Shown here one piece after another: positions 1 to 11,937 of a stretch of DNA of 64,000 bases. Source of the stretch: Hibiscus mutabilis. Its lineage: Eukaryota > Streptophyta > Magnoliopsida > Malvales > Malvaceae. Below the pieces are notes generated by a model. The model was given only the letters and a program-made list of their open reading frames with translations, had not been told where the DNA came from and ran no database searches. The DNA lies in the NCBI GenBank assembly GCA_019671005.1, contig CM033744.1, positions 14,128,128 through 14,192,127 of the forward strand, read 5' to 3'. The position numbers were made by a program, and so were the translations under genes. Every line of letters begins with the position of its first letter. Position 1 is the first letter of the stretch.

Positions 1-3000
1 AATCTTATTTTATGGTCGTTTTGTTGGGTTTAAGGCTTGCATGTCTAAATGGGCTTTACAATGGACCCGTCGAAATTTTAACTGAGTAAAAATTTCTGAA
101 AATTATGTTATGCTATATAATCATGTTCAAAATCACATAACTAATTATTTTAAGTCATAAAATATGATTTAATCTTATTTTCGGCTGCTTTGTTGGGTTT
201 AAGGGGTGGATGTCTAAATGGGCTTTATAGTGGACCCCCTGCAATTTTAACCGAGTAAAAAGTTCTAAAATTGAGGTTAAATTGTATAGTCATGTTCAAA
301 ATCCCATAACTAAACATTTTAAGTCATAAAATGTAATTTAATCGTATTTTTCGGTCGTTTTGTTAGGGTTTAAGGCGCGCATGTCTAAATGGGCTTTATA
401 GTGGACCCATTAGAATTTTAACCGAGTAAAAGTTCTGAAATTGAGGTTAAGCTATATAATCATATCCCAAAGCCCATAATCAAATATTTTAATCATATCC
501 CAAAGCCCATAATCAAATATTTTAACTCGTAAAATTTGATTTAATCTTATTTTTCGGTCGTTTTGTTGGGGTTTAGGGAGTTCATGTCTAAATGGTCTTT
601 ACCGTGGACCCGTTGAAATTTTAACCGAGTAAAAAAATTTAAAATTGAGGTTAAGCTATATAATCATAATCAAAAGCCCATTATCAAATACTTTAACTCA
701 TAAAATTTGATTTAATCTTATTTTGTGGTCGTTTTGTTGGATATAAGGCATGCATGCCTAAATGGGTTTTACAGTGGACCTATTGGAATTTTAACTGAGT
801 AAAAATTAAAAAAAATGAGGTTAAGCTATATAATCATGTTCAAAAGCCTATAACTAAATATTATAAATCAAAAAATGTGATTTAATCTTATTTCTGGCTG
901 TTTTTCTGGGTTTTAAGGTGTGCATGTCAAAATGGGCTTTACAATAGACCCGTTGGAATTTTAACCGAGTAAAAAGTTCTAAAATTGAGGTTAAACTGTA
1001 TATTCATGTTCAAAAGCGCATAACCAAATATTTTAAGTCATAAAATGTGATTTAATATTATTTTTTGGTCGTTTTGTTGGGGTTTAAGGGGTGCATGTCT
1101 AAATGGGCTTATTGTGGACCCGTTGAAATTTCAACCGAGTAAAATTTTTCGAAAATGAGGTTAAGCTATATAATCACATTCCAAAGCACATAATGAAATA
1201 TTTTCACTCATAAAATTTGATTTAATCTTATTTTGTGATCGTTTTGTTGGGTTTAAGGCTCGCAAGTCTAACTGGGCTTTACAGTGGACCCGTTGGAATT
1301 TTAACAAAGTAAAAATTTCTAAAAAATGAGATCAAGCTATATAATCATGTTCAAAATCCTGTAACTAAGTATCTTAAGTCATAAAATGTGATTTAATCTT
1401 ATTTTCGACCGTTTTGTTGGGGGTTTAAGGCGTGCATGACTAAATGGGCTTTACAGTAGACCCGTTAGAATTTTAAAAGTTCTAAAATTGAGGTTAAAAT
1501 GTATATTCATGTTCAAAAGCCCATAAATAAATATTTTAAGTCATAAAATGTAATTTAATCTTATTTTTGGTCGTTTTGTTGGGGTTTAAAGCGCGCATGT
1601 CAAAATGGGCTTTATATTGGACCCGTTAGAATTTTAACCGAGTAAAAATTTATGAAATTGAGGTTAAGCTATATAATCATATTCAAAAGCCCATAATTAA
1701 ATATTTTAACTCATAAAATTTTATTTAATCTTATTTTTCGGTCATTTTGTTAGGGTTTAGGGGTGCATGTCTAAATGAGCTTTACTGTGGACCAATTCGA
1801 ATTTTAACCGAGTAAAAAAATTTAAAATTGAGGTTAAGCGATATAATCATATTAAAAAGCCCATAGTCAAATATTTTAACTCATAAATTTTGATTTAATT
1901 TTATTTTTCGGTCATTTTGTTTGGGTTTAGGGGTGCATGTCTAAATGGGCTTTACTGTGGACCCGTTCGATTTTTAACTGAGTAAAAAAATTTAAAATTG
2001 AAGTTAAGCGATATAATCATATTAAAAAGCCCATAATCAAATATTTTAACTCATAAAATTTGATTTAATCTTATTTTGTAGCCGTTTTGTTGTATTTAAG
2101 GCATGCATGTCGAAATGGGTTTTATAGTGGACCTGTTGGAATTTTAACTGAGTAAAACTTTCTAAAAAAGAGGTTAAGCTATATAATCATGTTCAAAAGC
2201 CCATAACTAAATATTTTAAGTCATAAAATATGATTTAATCTTATTTTCGGTCATTTTGTTGGGGTTTAAGGCGTGCATATCTAAATGGGCTTTATAGTGG
2301 ACCCGTTAGAATTTTAACCATGTAAAAGGTTCTAAAATTGAGGTTAAGCTCTATAATCATGTTCAAAAGCCCATAACTAAATATTTTAACTCATAAAATA
2401 TAATTTAATCTTATTTTTTGGTCGTTTTGTTGGGATTAAGGCGCGCATGTCTAAATGGGCTTTACAGTGGACCCACTGAAATTTTAACTGAGTAAAAAAT
2501 TTTAAAATTGAGGTTAATCCATATAATCATATTATAAGCCCATAATCAAATATTTTAACTCGTGAAATTTGATTTAATCTTATTTTGTGGCCGTTTTGTT
2601 GGATTTAAGTATTGCATGTCTAAATGGGTTTTACAGTGGAGCCGTTAGAATTTTAACCGATTAAAAATGTATGAAAATGAGGTTAAGCTGTATAATCATG
2701 TTCAAAAGCTCATAAATAAATATTTTAAGTCATAAAATGTGATCTAATCTTATTTTTCGGTCGTTTTGTTGGTGATTTAGGCACGCATGTCTAAATGAGC
2801 TTTACAGTGGAACCATTGGAATTTTAACCGTTCTAAAACTGAGGTTAAGCTATACAATCTTATTCAAAAGCCCATAATAAAAAATTTTAACTCGTAAAAT
2901 TTGATTTAATCTTATTTTGTTGGGGTTTAAGGCGTGCTTGTCTAAACGAGCTTTACAGTGGACCCGCGTAATTTTTTATCGAGTAAAAAATTTTAAATTT

Positions 3001-3245
3001 GAGGTTAAGCTATATAATCATATTCAAATGCCCATAATCAAATACTTTAACTCATTTTGTTAGGGTTTAAGGCGTGCATATCTAAATGGGCTTTATAGTG
3101 GACCCGTTGGAATTTTAACCGAGTAAAAAGTTCTAAAATTGAGGTTAAACTGTATATTCAAGTTCAAAAGCCCATAACTAAATATTTTAACTCATAAAAT
3201 TTGATTTAACCTTATTTTGAGGCCGTTTTGTTGGGGTTTAAGACA
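1..3245 (+). repeat. Satellite array 1, about 170 bp monomer
   Basis: About 19 head-to-tail monomers of about 168-172 bp. Each contains a recognisable series: GGTTTAAGGCGTGCATGTC, then CTAAATGGGCTTTACAGTGG, then CCGTTGGAATTTTAACCGAG, then GAGGTTAAGCTATATAATCA, then a GATTTAATCTTATTTT run that recurs every 170 bases or so. The monomers are AT-rich, diverged from each other by point changes and small indels, and all face the same way. A local 33 bp duplication inside one monomer lies at 458-523. No open reading frame of note is present. The array is cut at 3246 by a retroelement. I do not recognise the satellite family by name. Confidence 0.95.
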
Positions 3246-3843
3246 TGTCACGGGCCACGAGCCAAGGTCCGAGTCATTGGCACCACAGGGTGCACACCAA
3301 GGTTCCCAAGTGGTTCTGATGGAGATTTTGGGCCCAAAGAGACCACCAGACTTAACCCAATCCGTGGGAGATTCTAGAAGGCTTATCTATCCACTTTAAC
3401 CTATGTAAACTTGCCTTGTATACATAGGATTTGTTACCATAGATAAAAGGGAATATTCCCAGAATTGTACCATTGTGGTTGGTGAGATTCGATCATGGCT
3501 GTCGATATAAATTTGTATAGACTATCGGATTAGGGGGAACTCACTATAAATAAAAGCCTTCTCCTCCTCATTTTGTATTCAGTATCCAAGTTTCCAAGGA
3601 ATAAAGGCATTTACTCTAAATCATCTTAGTGTTCTTGTGTTCCTTGCTTTGTTCTTGAGTGTTCTTTCGAAGTTCTTCTTCGCTCATCTCGTTTGATCCG
3701 ATTCCGCATAGAACGCTTTGCGTTTGTCGGTGCTTGGGAAGTTTAATCTTCTGAGAGGGTTGAAAAGGCTTCTTAGGCGTTTGTCTTGAGTCACATCGTC
3801 TAAGGCCGCACGGTGGGCTAGCTGGAAGTCTAGCCACGTGACA
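3246..3843 (+). repeat. G1 5' LTR
   Basis: A 598 bp direct repeat of 6351-6950. It begins TGTCACGGGCC and ends CCACGTGACA, giving six-base inverted ends. It contains a TATA box at 3545-3552 and an AATAAA signal near 3600. The next bases are the primer-binding site. Confidence 0.93.
3545..3552 (+). promoter_or_regulatory. TATA box of G1 5' LTR
   Basis: TATAAATA lies about 300 bp before the LTR end and is conserved in the right LTR at 6651-6658. It is the likely core promoter for the element's RNA. Only the motif is seen; the transcription start is inferred. Confidence 0.6.
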
Positions 3844-3845
3844 GT

Positions 3846-3857
3846 TGGTATCAGAGC
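3846..3857 (+). promoter_or_regulatory. G1 primer-binding site (initiator Met tRNA type)
   Basis: TGGTATCAGAGC begins two bases after the LTR end. This is the standard plant primer-binding site, complementary to the 3' end of initiator methionine tRNA. Confidence 0.9.
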
Positions 3858-3869
3858 CTTGTTCGAGCG

Positions 3870-5209
3870 ACGTGAGCTGGAAGTCTAGAAGGGAGAGAAT
3901 GCTGCTGCGAGCCAGAAGGATGTGGAGACCCAGGCTAACAAAGAAAGCCGAGCGAAATCGAGGGACAAGTTGTTGGCACTTGAGGAGAGGGTCACTAGGC
4001 TTGAGGGATCTATGATGGAGTTTGTGGAGTGACTCGACGTGGTGGATACACAGTTCGAGGAGCTGGATGACCAGGGTGATCAGTCAAAGGGAAAGATAGA
4101 TGCTTTCGAAGCCATGCTAAAGGCTTTGAGGGTGGAAATGGTGGATCTGAAGGCAGAAGTGATAGTTTATCAAGCTGCCATGCGGAACGGTGTGTTAACC
4201 ACGACGACACCTAGACCAATGAAGGACATTCCAAAGCCAAAAGAGTTTAAGGGGAACCAGTCGACCAAAGATGTTGAGAACTTTATTTGGTGCATGGAGC
4301 AATACTTTCGGCCAATGAGCATCACGGACAATGCCGAGAAGGTAAATACTGCTGTTGTTTACTTGACTGATGTTGCCTTGTTATGGTGGCGATGTAGGTG
4401 CCTTGATGGGAATAGTGGAGGCACGAGTGTTGGAACCTGGGAGGAGTTCCAAGCAGAGTTCAAACAACAATTTTGCCCGAGTAACATGGAGAGAGAAGCC
4501 AGGACCAAGTTTAGGAGGCTTCAACACGAGGGATCCATTGCGGATTACATTTAGGAGTTTAGTGATCTACAACTCCTTAGCTCCGGCTTGTGTGAGAAAG
4601 ATGCGCTTTTCACGTTTATGGATGGACTGAAGCCATGGGCCAGGACCGAGTTAGAGTGGAAGGATGTGCAGGAACTTTCCAAAGCCCTAGCCATTGCGGA
4701 GTCCCTGACCGACTGTAGTGCTTACAAGTCCATAGAGTCCAAGTCTTCCTAGCCCCGTGGGAAGGGCAATGGTGGGAGAGACGGGGACGAGTCTAGAGAT
4801 AGCAGCGATGATGGCAAGGAGAGGCCATCGACCAAGCCTTATTGGCATACGAAGCCAGATGATCAGAAGGATCGAGGATCCGTAAGGTGCTACCATTGTG
4901 ATGGTCCACACGTAGTGGAAGACTATCCCAATAAGAGGAGCTGCCTCGATGCCATTGTCTATGAGGACGTCGAGTCAGATGGAGAACCCGGTAGAGTTGG
5001 TGCAATCGCCAGCATCGAAGGAGGAAAGCCAAGGGTAGAAAAAGTACATCAAAGGTGTTATCGATGTAAGGGGCCGCATTTAGCGTGAGAGTGCCCGGAT
5101 TGAGTCAAGAAGTCCAAGGTGGACGAGCCTGAGAGTGATGAGGTTGCGAAGCTTGGCTCGATGATTTTGAATTCTGCCAAGGCGAGGAAGGGCCAAAAGC
5201 CGAAAAGGG
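3870..5209 (+). pseudogene. G1 gag remnant with two zinc knuckles
   Basis: Gag is the structural protein that packages retrotransposon RNA in cytoplasmic particles. A charged, heptad-like, coiled-coil-prone stretch at about 3880-4190 precedes a retrotransposon gag domain at about 4240-4680. That domain is recognised by the order of F-x-G at its start, a W-W pair (about 4384-4389), a W-x-x-F-x-x-x-F-x-x-x-F segment and an R-R-L-Q segment. Two knuckles of CX2CX3HX4C form follow, near 4888 and 5057. In the first the last cysteine is tyrosine; in the second a stop falls between His and the last Cys. In-frame stops also lie near 4030, at the end of the open stretch 4039-4554, and near 4750. A frameshift separates gag from protease near 5210. 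It resembles Ty3/gypsy gag of the chromovirus type, but I cannot fix the lineage. Confidence 0.82.
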
Positions 5210-5599
5210 TTGATGTTTGTCAACATCAACGTGGCAAGATGATCGACTAGTGCTTTGGTGGACACTGGAGCAAGCGATCTATTTATGTCAAAGAAGGATG
5301 CTGAGACGCTTGGTCTTTAAGTTGTGGATTCAACTGGTAAGATCAAGGCTATGAATTCCAGGGAAGTTCTAGTTGTGGGGACAGTGCGAAAGATTGAATT
5401 GCAGATCGAGGATTGGAAGTCCAAGGAGGATTTCAAGGTAATCAAGTTAGATGACTTTGATTTTATTTTGGGACTAAACTTCCATGACCGTATTGAAGCT
5501 CTCATCATTCTGTATGCCAATGTCATGTGTATCTTGGATTCAAGACAATGGTGCGTTGTGCCCGTATGCCGAGACAATGGGCGAGGGACCAAGAATTGA
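5210..5599 (+). pseudogene. G1 aspartic protease remnant
   Basis: This is a retropepsin-type protease that would cleave the polyprotein. The catalytic motif DTGAS is at 5261-5275, preceded by A-L-V. About 70 residues downstream comes an I-L-G-L-N-F segment, the usual second conserved block. The frame is +2 relative to the window start, whereas gag is in +1, so gag and protease are now out of frame. Stops fall at about 5249 and 5318. No reverse transcriptase follows; the frame ends at 5599. The domain length of about 110 residues fits the family. Confidence 0.78.
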
Positions 5600-6350
5600 C
5601 AGCCATTCAGGTTGCCGAGGATACTCCAAGCCAAGGAGACATCTAGTTGGCGGTGACAGTTGGGGACACTACATTGGATATGGGCAAGAGTTTCATGAGG
5701 CAGTTGGCATGAAGGCCGTCGAAGAGCCATCCATGGGCGAGGTGGCCGAGGCATCGAACTTCAGTGGAGAAGAAGTGTCAATGGGTGTTGCATTGCTGAG
5801 GAGCAATGAGGCGTCAGACTTCAGGGACGAAGGATTGATGCGTAGAGTAAATAACGAGAAAATGAGTGAGGTATATCTTGAACACAGTGATAGTGTTTTA
5901 CATTTTGATTTGCCCGATTTGTTGGGTGTAGGGCGCAGAAAACCTAACCCATCGATGGAGTTGCCAAGACTTGGCGTGGGCCAAAGCAGCTTTTTAGAGT
6001 TCCAAGGGTTCGTTCAGTGTTCAATGTGAAGGCGTCCAAGTTCGTGCACAAGGATCGGTAGAGTCCACATCGGGGCAAGTTAAAACTTGTAAGAAAAAGT
6101 TCCTACGATCAAGATGTGCTTGGGACGGGTGATTTTGCATGGCGGTGTGAGCCAAGGCGTGGAGTCCTTATGGGGGACAACCGAATCAGAGTCCGATGCT
6201 CTTTATGGGGAGAGCGGTCCTTACGGGGGGACAATCAAGCCAGTTTCTGAGTTGGAAGCAAGCCAAGGTGTGCGAGAGGAAGCTCCAGGATCGATCTCAG
6301 CTTTGCTCGAGAGGCGTAACGAGGGCGTCGCCAAGTTTGTTGGGGTAGAA
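5600..6350 (+). other. G1 internal tail of unknown content
   Basis: About 750 bp between the protease and the 3' LTR. Its first 100 bp look like decayed sequence just downstream of protease. The rest has several partly open frames (the longest, to 6029, overlaps the protease end) but no RT, RNase H, integrase or chromodomain motif that I can recognise. A short G-rich run, TTGGGGTAGAA, abuts the 3' LTR and may be the polypurine tract. Confidence 0.6.
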
Positions 6351-6950
6351 TGTCACGGGCCACGAGCCAAGGTCTGAGTCATTGGCACCACAGGGTGCAC
6401 ACCAGGGTTCCTAAGAGGTTCTGATGGAGATTTTGGGCCCAAAGAGACCACCAAACTTAACCCGATCCGTGGGAGATTCTATAAGGCTTATCCATCCACG
6501 TTGACCTATGTAAACTTGCCTTGTATACATAGTACTTGTTACCATAGATAGAAGGGAATATTCCTAGAATTGTACCATTGTGGTTGGTGGGCTTCGATTA
6601 TGGCTGTCGATGTAAATTTGTATAGACCATCGGATTAGGGGGAACTCAACTATAAATAGAGGCCTTCCCCTCCTCATTTTGTATTTAGTATCAAAGTTTC
6701 CAAGGAATAAAGGCATTTACTCTAAATCCTCTGAGTGTTCTTGTGTTCATTTCTTTGTTCTTGAGCGTTCTTTCGAAGTTCTTCTTCGCTCATCTCGTTT
6801 GATCTGATTTCGCATAGAACGCTTTGCATTTGTCGGAGCTTTGGAAGTTTGATCTTTTGAGAGGGTTGAAAAGGCTTACTTAGGCATTTGTCTCGAGTTA
6901 CATCATCTAAGGCCGCACAGTGGGCTGGTTGGAAGTCTAGCCACGTGACA
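6351..6950 (+). repeat. G1 3' LTR
   Basis: A 600 bp copy of 3246-3843 with the same TGTCAC...GTGACA ends and a TATA box at 6651-6658. Many scattered substitutions separate it from the left copy. The satellite resumes at 6951. Confidence 0.93.
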
Positions 6951-9207
6951 CGTGCATATCTAAATGGGCTTTACAGTAGACCTGCTAAAATTTTAACTGA
7001 GTAAAAAAAAGTTAAAATTGAGGTTAAGCTACATAATCATATTCAAAAACCCATAATCAAATATTTTAACTTATGAAATTTGATTTACTCATATTTTGTG
7101 GTCGTTTTGTTGTATTTAAGGCTTGCATGTCTAAATGGGTATTACTGTGGACCGGTCAAAATTTTAACATAAGCAAAAATTTCTAAAAATGAGGTTAAGC
7201 CGTATAATAATGTTCAAAATCCCATAACTAAATATTTTAAGTCATAAAATGTGATTTAATTTTATTTTTCGGCCGTTTTGTTGGGATTTAAGGTTTGTAT
7301 GTCTGAATGGGTTTTACCGTGAACCCGTTGGAATTTTAATCGAGTAAAAAGTTTTGAAATTGAGGTTAAGCTATATAATAATATTCAAAAGCCCATAACT
7401 AAATATTTTAAGTCATAAAATGTGATTTAATCTTATTTTTCGGTCTTTTTGTTGGGGTTTAAGGCGTGCATGTCTAAATGGGTTTTACAATGGACCCGTT
7501 GGAATTTTAACCGAGTAAAAAGTTCTAAAATTGAGGATAAGTATATAATCATATTCAAAAGCTCATAACCAAAAATTTTAACTCATTAAATTTGATTTAA
7601 TCTTATTTTGTGTCTGTTTTGTGGGGTTTAAGGCGTACGGTCAAAACGGGCTTTAAAGTGGACCCGTTGAAATTTTGACCGAGTAAAAATTCCTGAAAAT
7701 GAGGTTAAGCTTTATAATCATATTCAAAATGCCATAACTAAATATTTTAAGTCATAAAATATGATTTAATCTTATTTTCGGCCATTTTGTTGGAGTTTAA
7801 GGCGTGCACGTCTGAATGAGGTTAAGCTATATAATCAGGTTCAAAAACCCATAAATAAATATTTTAATTCACATAATGTGATTTAATCTTATTTTTCGGC
7901 CGTTTTGTTGGGATTTAAGGTGTGCATGTCGAAATGGGTTTTTACAGTGGACCCGTTAGAATTATAGCCGAGTAGAAAGTTCTAAAATTGAGGTTAAGCT
8001 ATTTAATAATATTCAAAAGCCCATAATCAAATAGTTTAACTCATTAAATTTGATTTAATCATATTTTGTGGTTGTTTTGTTGGGTTTAAGGCGTGCATGT
8101 CTTAATGGGCTTATTGTGGACCCGTTGGAATTTTAACCGAGTAAATATTTTTAAAACCGAGGTTAAGCTTTATAATCATATTCCAAATCCCATAATCAAA
8201 TATGTTAACTCATAAAATTTGATTTAATCTTATTTTGTGGTCGTTTTGTTGGGTTTAAGGCTTGCATGTCTAAATGGGTTTTACAGTGGACCCCTTTGAA
8301 TTTTAACTGAGTAAAAATTTCTGAAAATGAGGTTAAGCTATATAATCATGTTCAAAAGCCCATAACTAAATATTTTAAGTCTTAAAATGTGATTTAATCT
8401 TATTTTGGCCGTTTTGTTGGAGTATAAGGCGTGTATGTCTAAATGGGCTTTATAGTGACCCGTTAGAATTTTAACCAAGTAAAAAATTCTAAAATTGAGG
8501 TTAAACTGTATAATCATGTTCAAAAGCCCATAACTAAATATTTGAAGTCATAAAATGTGATTTAATCTTATTTTTTGGTCATTTTGTTTGGGGTTTAAGG
8601 CGTGCATGTCCAAATGGGCTTTATAGCGGACCCGTTGGAATTTTAACCGAGTAAAACGTTCTAAAATTGAGGTTAAGCTGTATATCATGTTCAAAAGCCC
8701 ATAACTAAATATTTTAATTCATAAATTTGATTTAATCTTATTTTGCGTTCATTTTATTGGGGTTTAACGCGTGCATGTCTAAATGGCTTTATAGTGGACT
8801 TGTTGAAATTTTAACCGAGTAAAAAATTATAAAATTGAGGGTAAGCTATATAATCATATTCAAATGCCCATAATAAAATATTTTATATCATAAAATTTGA
8901 TTTAATCTTATGTTGTGGCCGTTTTGTTGGGTTTAAGGTTTGCATGTTTAAATGGGCTTTACAGTGGACCTGTTGGAATTTTAACCGAGTAAAAATTTCT
9001 AAAAATGAGGTTAAGCAATATAATCAAGTTCAAAAGCCCATAACTAAATATTTTAAGTCATAAAATGGGATTTAATCTTATTTTTCTGTCATTTTGTTGG
9101 GGTTTAATGCATGCATGTCCAAATGAGTTTTACAATGGAACCATTGGAATTTTAACCGAGTAAAAAGTTATAAAATTGAGGTTAGGCTATATAATCATAT
9201 TGAAAAT
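6951..9207 (+). repeat. Satellite array 2
   Basis: About 13 monomers of the same 170 bp satellite in the same orientation as array 1. Several monomers are shortened; the one around 7800 has lost about half its length. The array stops within a monomer at AATCATATTGAAAAT, where an unrelated insertion begins. Confidence 0.94.
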
Positions 9208-10854
9208 AACTATGATAAACTATATTGTTTATCCTGCGTGACAACCATCTCCTGTCTTTGATACACTACTTTTGGGTAGCTTGTGTGATAAGAAACCTTG
9301 ACCTGATATATTATAGGTGTTGTTTTGAGCGTTAAGTAATCCAGGAGTTGACAAATATACTTACTGTCTTATATGTTGAGAAATTCAAGATAAGGTAAAA
9401 TATGGTCGATGTTTTGGACAAGTAATTTATGGGCTAATAGGCTAAGTTAAAAAGGAAACCAAAAGCTTATAAGATAAATTACTGAATTAAGTAATGTTTT
9501 TAAAACTGTTTTGATTATTAACCGGGTGAAGAGATATGTTTGTTTAGGCGCTCATATATATTTAAGTTCAAGTAATGACGATTACTCTGTTGGTACATAT
9601 GTTTTGTTTGAACATTATATAAGTAGAGGTTGATCAAGTATGTTCGAATACCCTGCATCAATATAAGTCCTTGTCTGTGTGAATTAATCTTCATGGCCTA
9701 ACCTGTATCCAAGCATAGTATGTCGTAGGGTTCAAAGAATTTAATGAGAGGGTGGACTTTGGTTTCATTTTATATGTCACTTTAAACTACCTCACTAGGC
9801 CTATGCTTACTCTATCCCTTTTTAAATGTTTTCAGGTTAAGTTTGCTTATGAGTAAATTTCTAAGCTTGGACAAGATCACAAGGACCAGGATGTATGTTT
9901 GTAATCCCTTAGTGTACTCCTAGTTGGTGGCACATAGTGGTTAAGCATGCATTGCGTAATTAGATTCCTTTTATGGCTTATCATGTATATAAGTTTTGTT
10001 AAGTATTCAAAGTTTTGTATGGGCCTTTAATTATTCTTTTATGGGTGCTTGCATTATATGCCTATTAATTAGTATGATTGAGTAGATGCTGATAGTTGAG
10101 CTATACTAGAGTTAAATTCAAAATGTTTACTTGTCAAAATAATTAAGTGAGTTTCGATGTCTTATTGGTTTGAGATCATGATTTATTGATAGGAAACTTT
10201 ATACTCGAATAAGATTAAAGTTTATAAATAAAATATTAGTTATGTTAAGAACCAGTGATTGATGTGTATTATATATGATAGGTTGATTAATTAACCGTAA
10301 GAGTCTTCAGTTGATAGATCATTCTGATGGCTTGTGGGATGTAAATTTAAATGCGTATATTATCATGAATAAACCCCAAATAAAAGTGGTGTTTTAGATT
10401 GGACAATTTAATGGTTAGATTAAGTGGTTGGATGCCAATAAATTCTGTCTTTTGGTCATTCTATGCAAGGTATATATGTGTCTGGACAGGATTGGGTTAA
10501 ACTTAGAATTGATTTGATATTAGTAATTGAAAGTGTCTATCACTTTTGTAAATGGTTACATGTTGGGTTGTATTAAACTTTGTAATTTGAATGACCTAAA
10601 AGATAAGGGCATTCTACGAACTAGTGGATGAAGTGCATTTGCGTAATGTATGTATAGTCTATGGTATGTAAATATATGTTTGTAAATGATTGAAATATTA
10701 AGTCAGATCTTTGAAACAATTTAAAAATTTTTAAATTACTCTGTTTTTCGGATGTATGTTTTGTTGGCTATGCTAAATTTGATCAAGGCTTATTGAATGT
10801 TTGTTTGGTAACACGTCCTAAGCTGGTTATTTTGTAGACCGGCAGGGGTGTTAC

Positions 10855-11170
10855 AATTATTGAATCATCAGACCTTAATCATAGACGTTGAACTATTGAA
10901 TATTGATCATTTACATCTAAGCATTGAATATGAACATTGGCATAGCATTGGAAAGACCATTGACATCATTGACCATTGGACATTAAGTATTGAAATGTTG
11001 TCATCGATATTGATCATTGTCACCGAATTATTGAACTTATTGATATTGTCACTAAATCATTGAAAAGGACCTAAGGGTCAACTTATTGCTATTGAATCAT
11101 TGAAACTATTGATATTGTTAATGTAATGAATATTGGCCTAAATTTACCGGACATTGGATTCGAGTGGACA
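10855..11170 (+). repeat. ATTGA-rich low-complexity stretch
   Basis: CATTGA, TATTGA and ATTGAA words recur every 8-20 bases for about 300 bp directly after an LTR-like end at 10855. An open frame of 71 codons here is a by-product of this composition (many Ile, Leu and His residues) and is not a credible gene. Confidence 0.6.
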
Positions 11171-11572
11171 TTGGATACAATTGGCATGGCATAGGATTTA
11201 TGAGCTCGTTGGTATAGGTGGACTACGGTCCTTGGATGTATTTACTTTCAAGGGATAAAGTAATGTATACTTCCTTTACATACTCCTAGAATGGTGGCAT
11301 AGTTGTTGTAATAGTCACTTATATGTATTTTGATGTGTGTATGCCATGCATGTTATGAGAATGTTTTTATAGGCTAAACTTGGTAAAAATTACCATAAAT
11401 GGCTAAAAAGGTGAAAACGTAGTTAATAGATTCAGAATGTTATGAAATTTGCTGGTAGAAATATGTATTAACAACATGCTGGTAAAATTTCGATGCATTT
11501 GGGCATCGTTTGATAGGTTAAATTGGATTAAAACAAGAGCAAATCTGTCATTTTAGTGCAGGGCGTATCGAT

Positions 11573-11937
11573 ACAGGTGATGACGTATCGATACAGATAT
11601 GCATATTTGGACATAGTCAACCATGGTTAACATAGCGTATCGGTACGTCAAAGGGCGTATTGATACAAAAAGTCAACACTAGAATCTGGAAAATTAATTG
11701 CATCGGTACGGTCCTTAGAGAGTATTGAAACGGTCAACCCTGGTCAACCTGTACTTGTACGATTCCTTGAATGTACCGATACGAACCTTACTCACAGAAT
11801 TTTTGAGTAATATTAAATGCATTGCGTATCGATACGGGTGGTCACCGATTCCATACGAACTCATTGTTTTGTAATGGCTTTAACGGTGTCTGGACATAGG
11901 CGTACTGACACGGCCTCCCGAGTATCGGTACGGGTTC
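11573..11937. repeat. Cluster of GTATCGATAC-type palindromes in X1
   Basis: At least eight perfect or near-perfect copies of GTAYCGRTAC lie in 365 bp, several as pairs about 18-26 bp apart. Examples are near 11575, 11595, 11636, 11658, 11776, 11826 and 11922. The same kind of cluster occurs in the LTRs of A1 (21860-22150) and A2 (43125-43415). Confidence 0.65.

Larger units (their letters stand above)
3246..6950 (+). mobile_element. Element G1: compact gag-protease LTR retrotransposon inside the satellite
   Basis: A 3.7 kb element bounded by two direct repeats of about 600 bp that begin TGTCAC and end GTGACA. It has an initiator-Met-type primer-binding site directly after the left repeat. 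The internal region is only about 2.5 kb: it carries a gag remnant with two zinc knuckles and an aspartic protease remnant, then about 750 bp of unassigned sequence. No reverse transcriptase, RNase H or integrase motif is visible, so it must have depended on proteins from another element. The satellite resumes almost in register at 6951, but the five bases on either side (AGACA and CGTGC) are not a clean target duplication. The two LTRs differ at dozens of positions, so the insertion is old. The size and content resemble the published TR-GAG class of non-autonomous elements. Confidence 0.88.

Noticed and set aside
1..3245. CRISPR-like regular repeats
   Set aside because: Monomers are contiguous tandem satellite units of 170 bp with no unique spacers, in a plant sequence.
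5484..6029. 181-codon frame in G1
   Set aside because: It overlaps the protease in another frame, shows no domain, and is surrounded by decayed sequence; kept only as part of the unassigned tail.
8338..8523. Short minus-strand frames in the satellite (also 15559-15759 and 46094-46390)
   Set aside because: They follow the satellite sequence; stops move freely among monomers, so there is no coding constraint.
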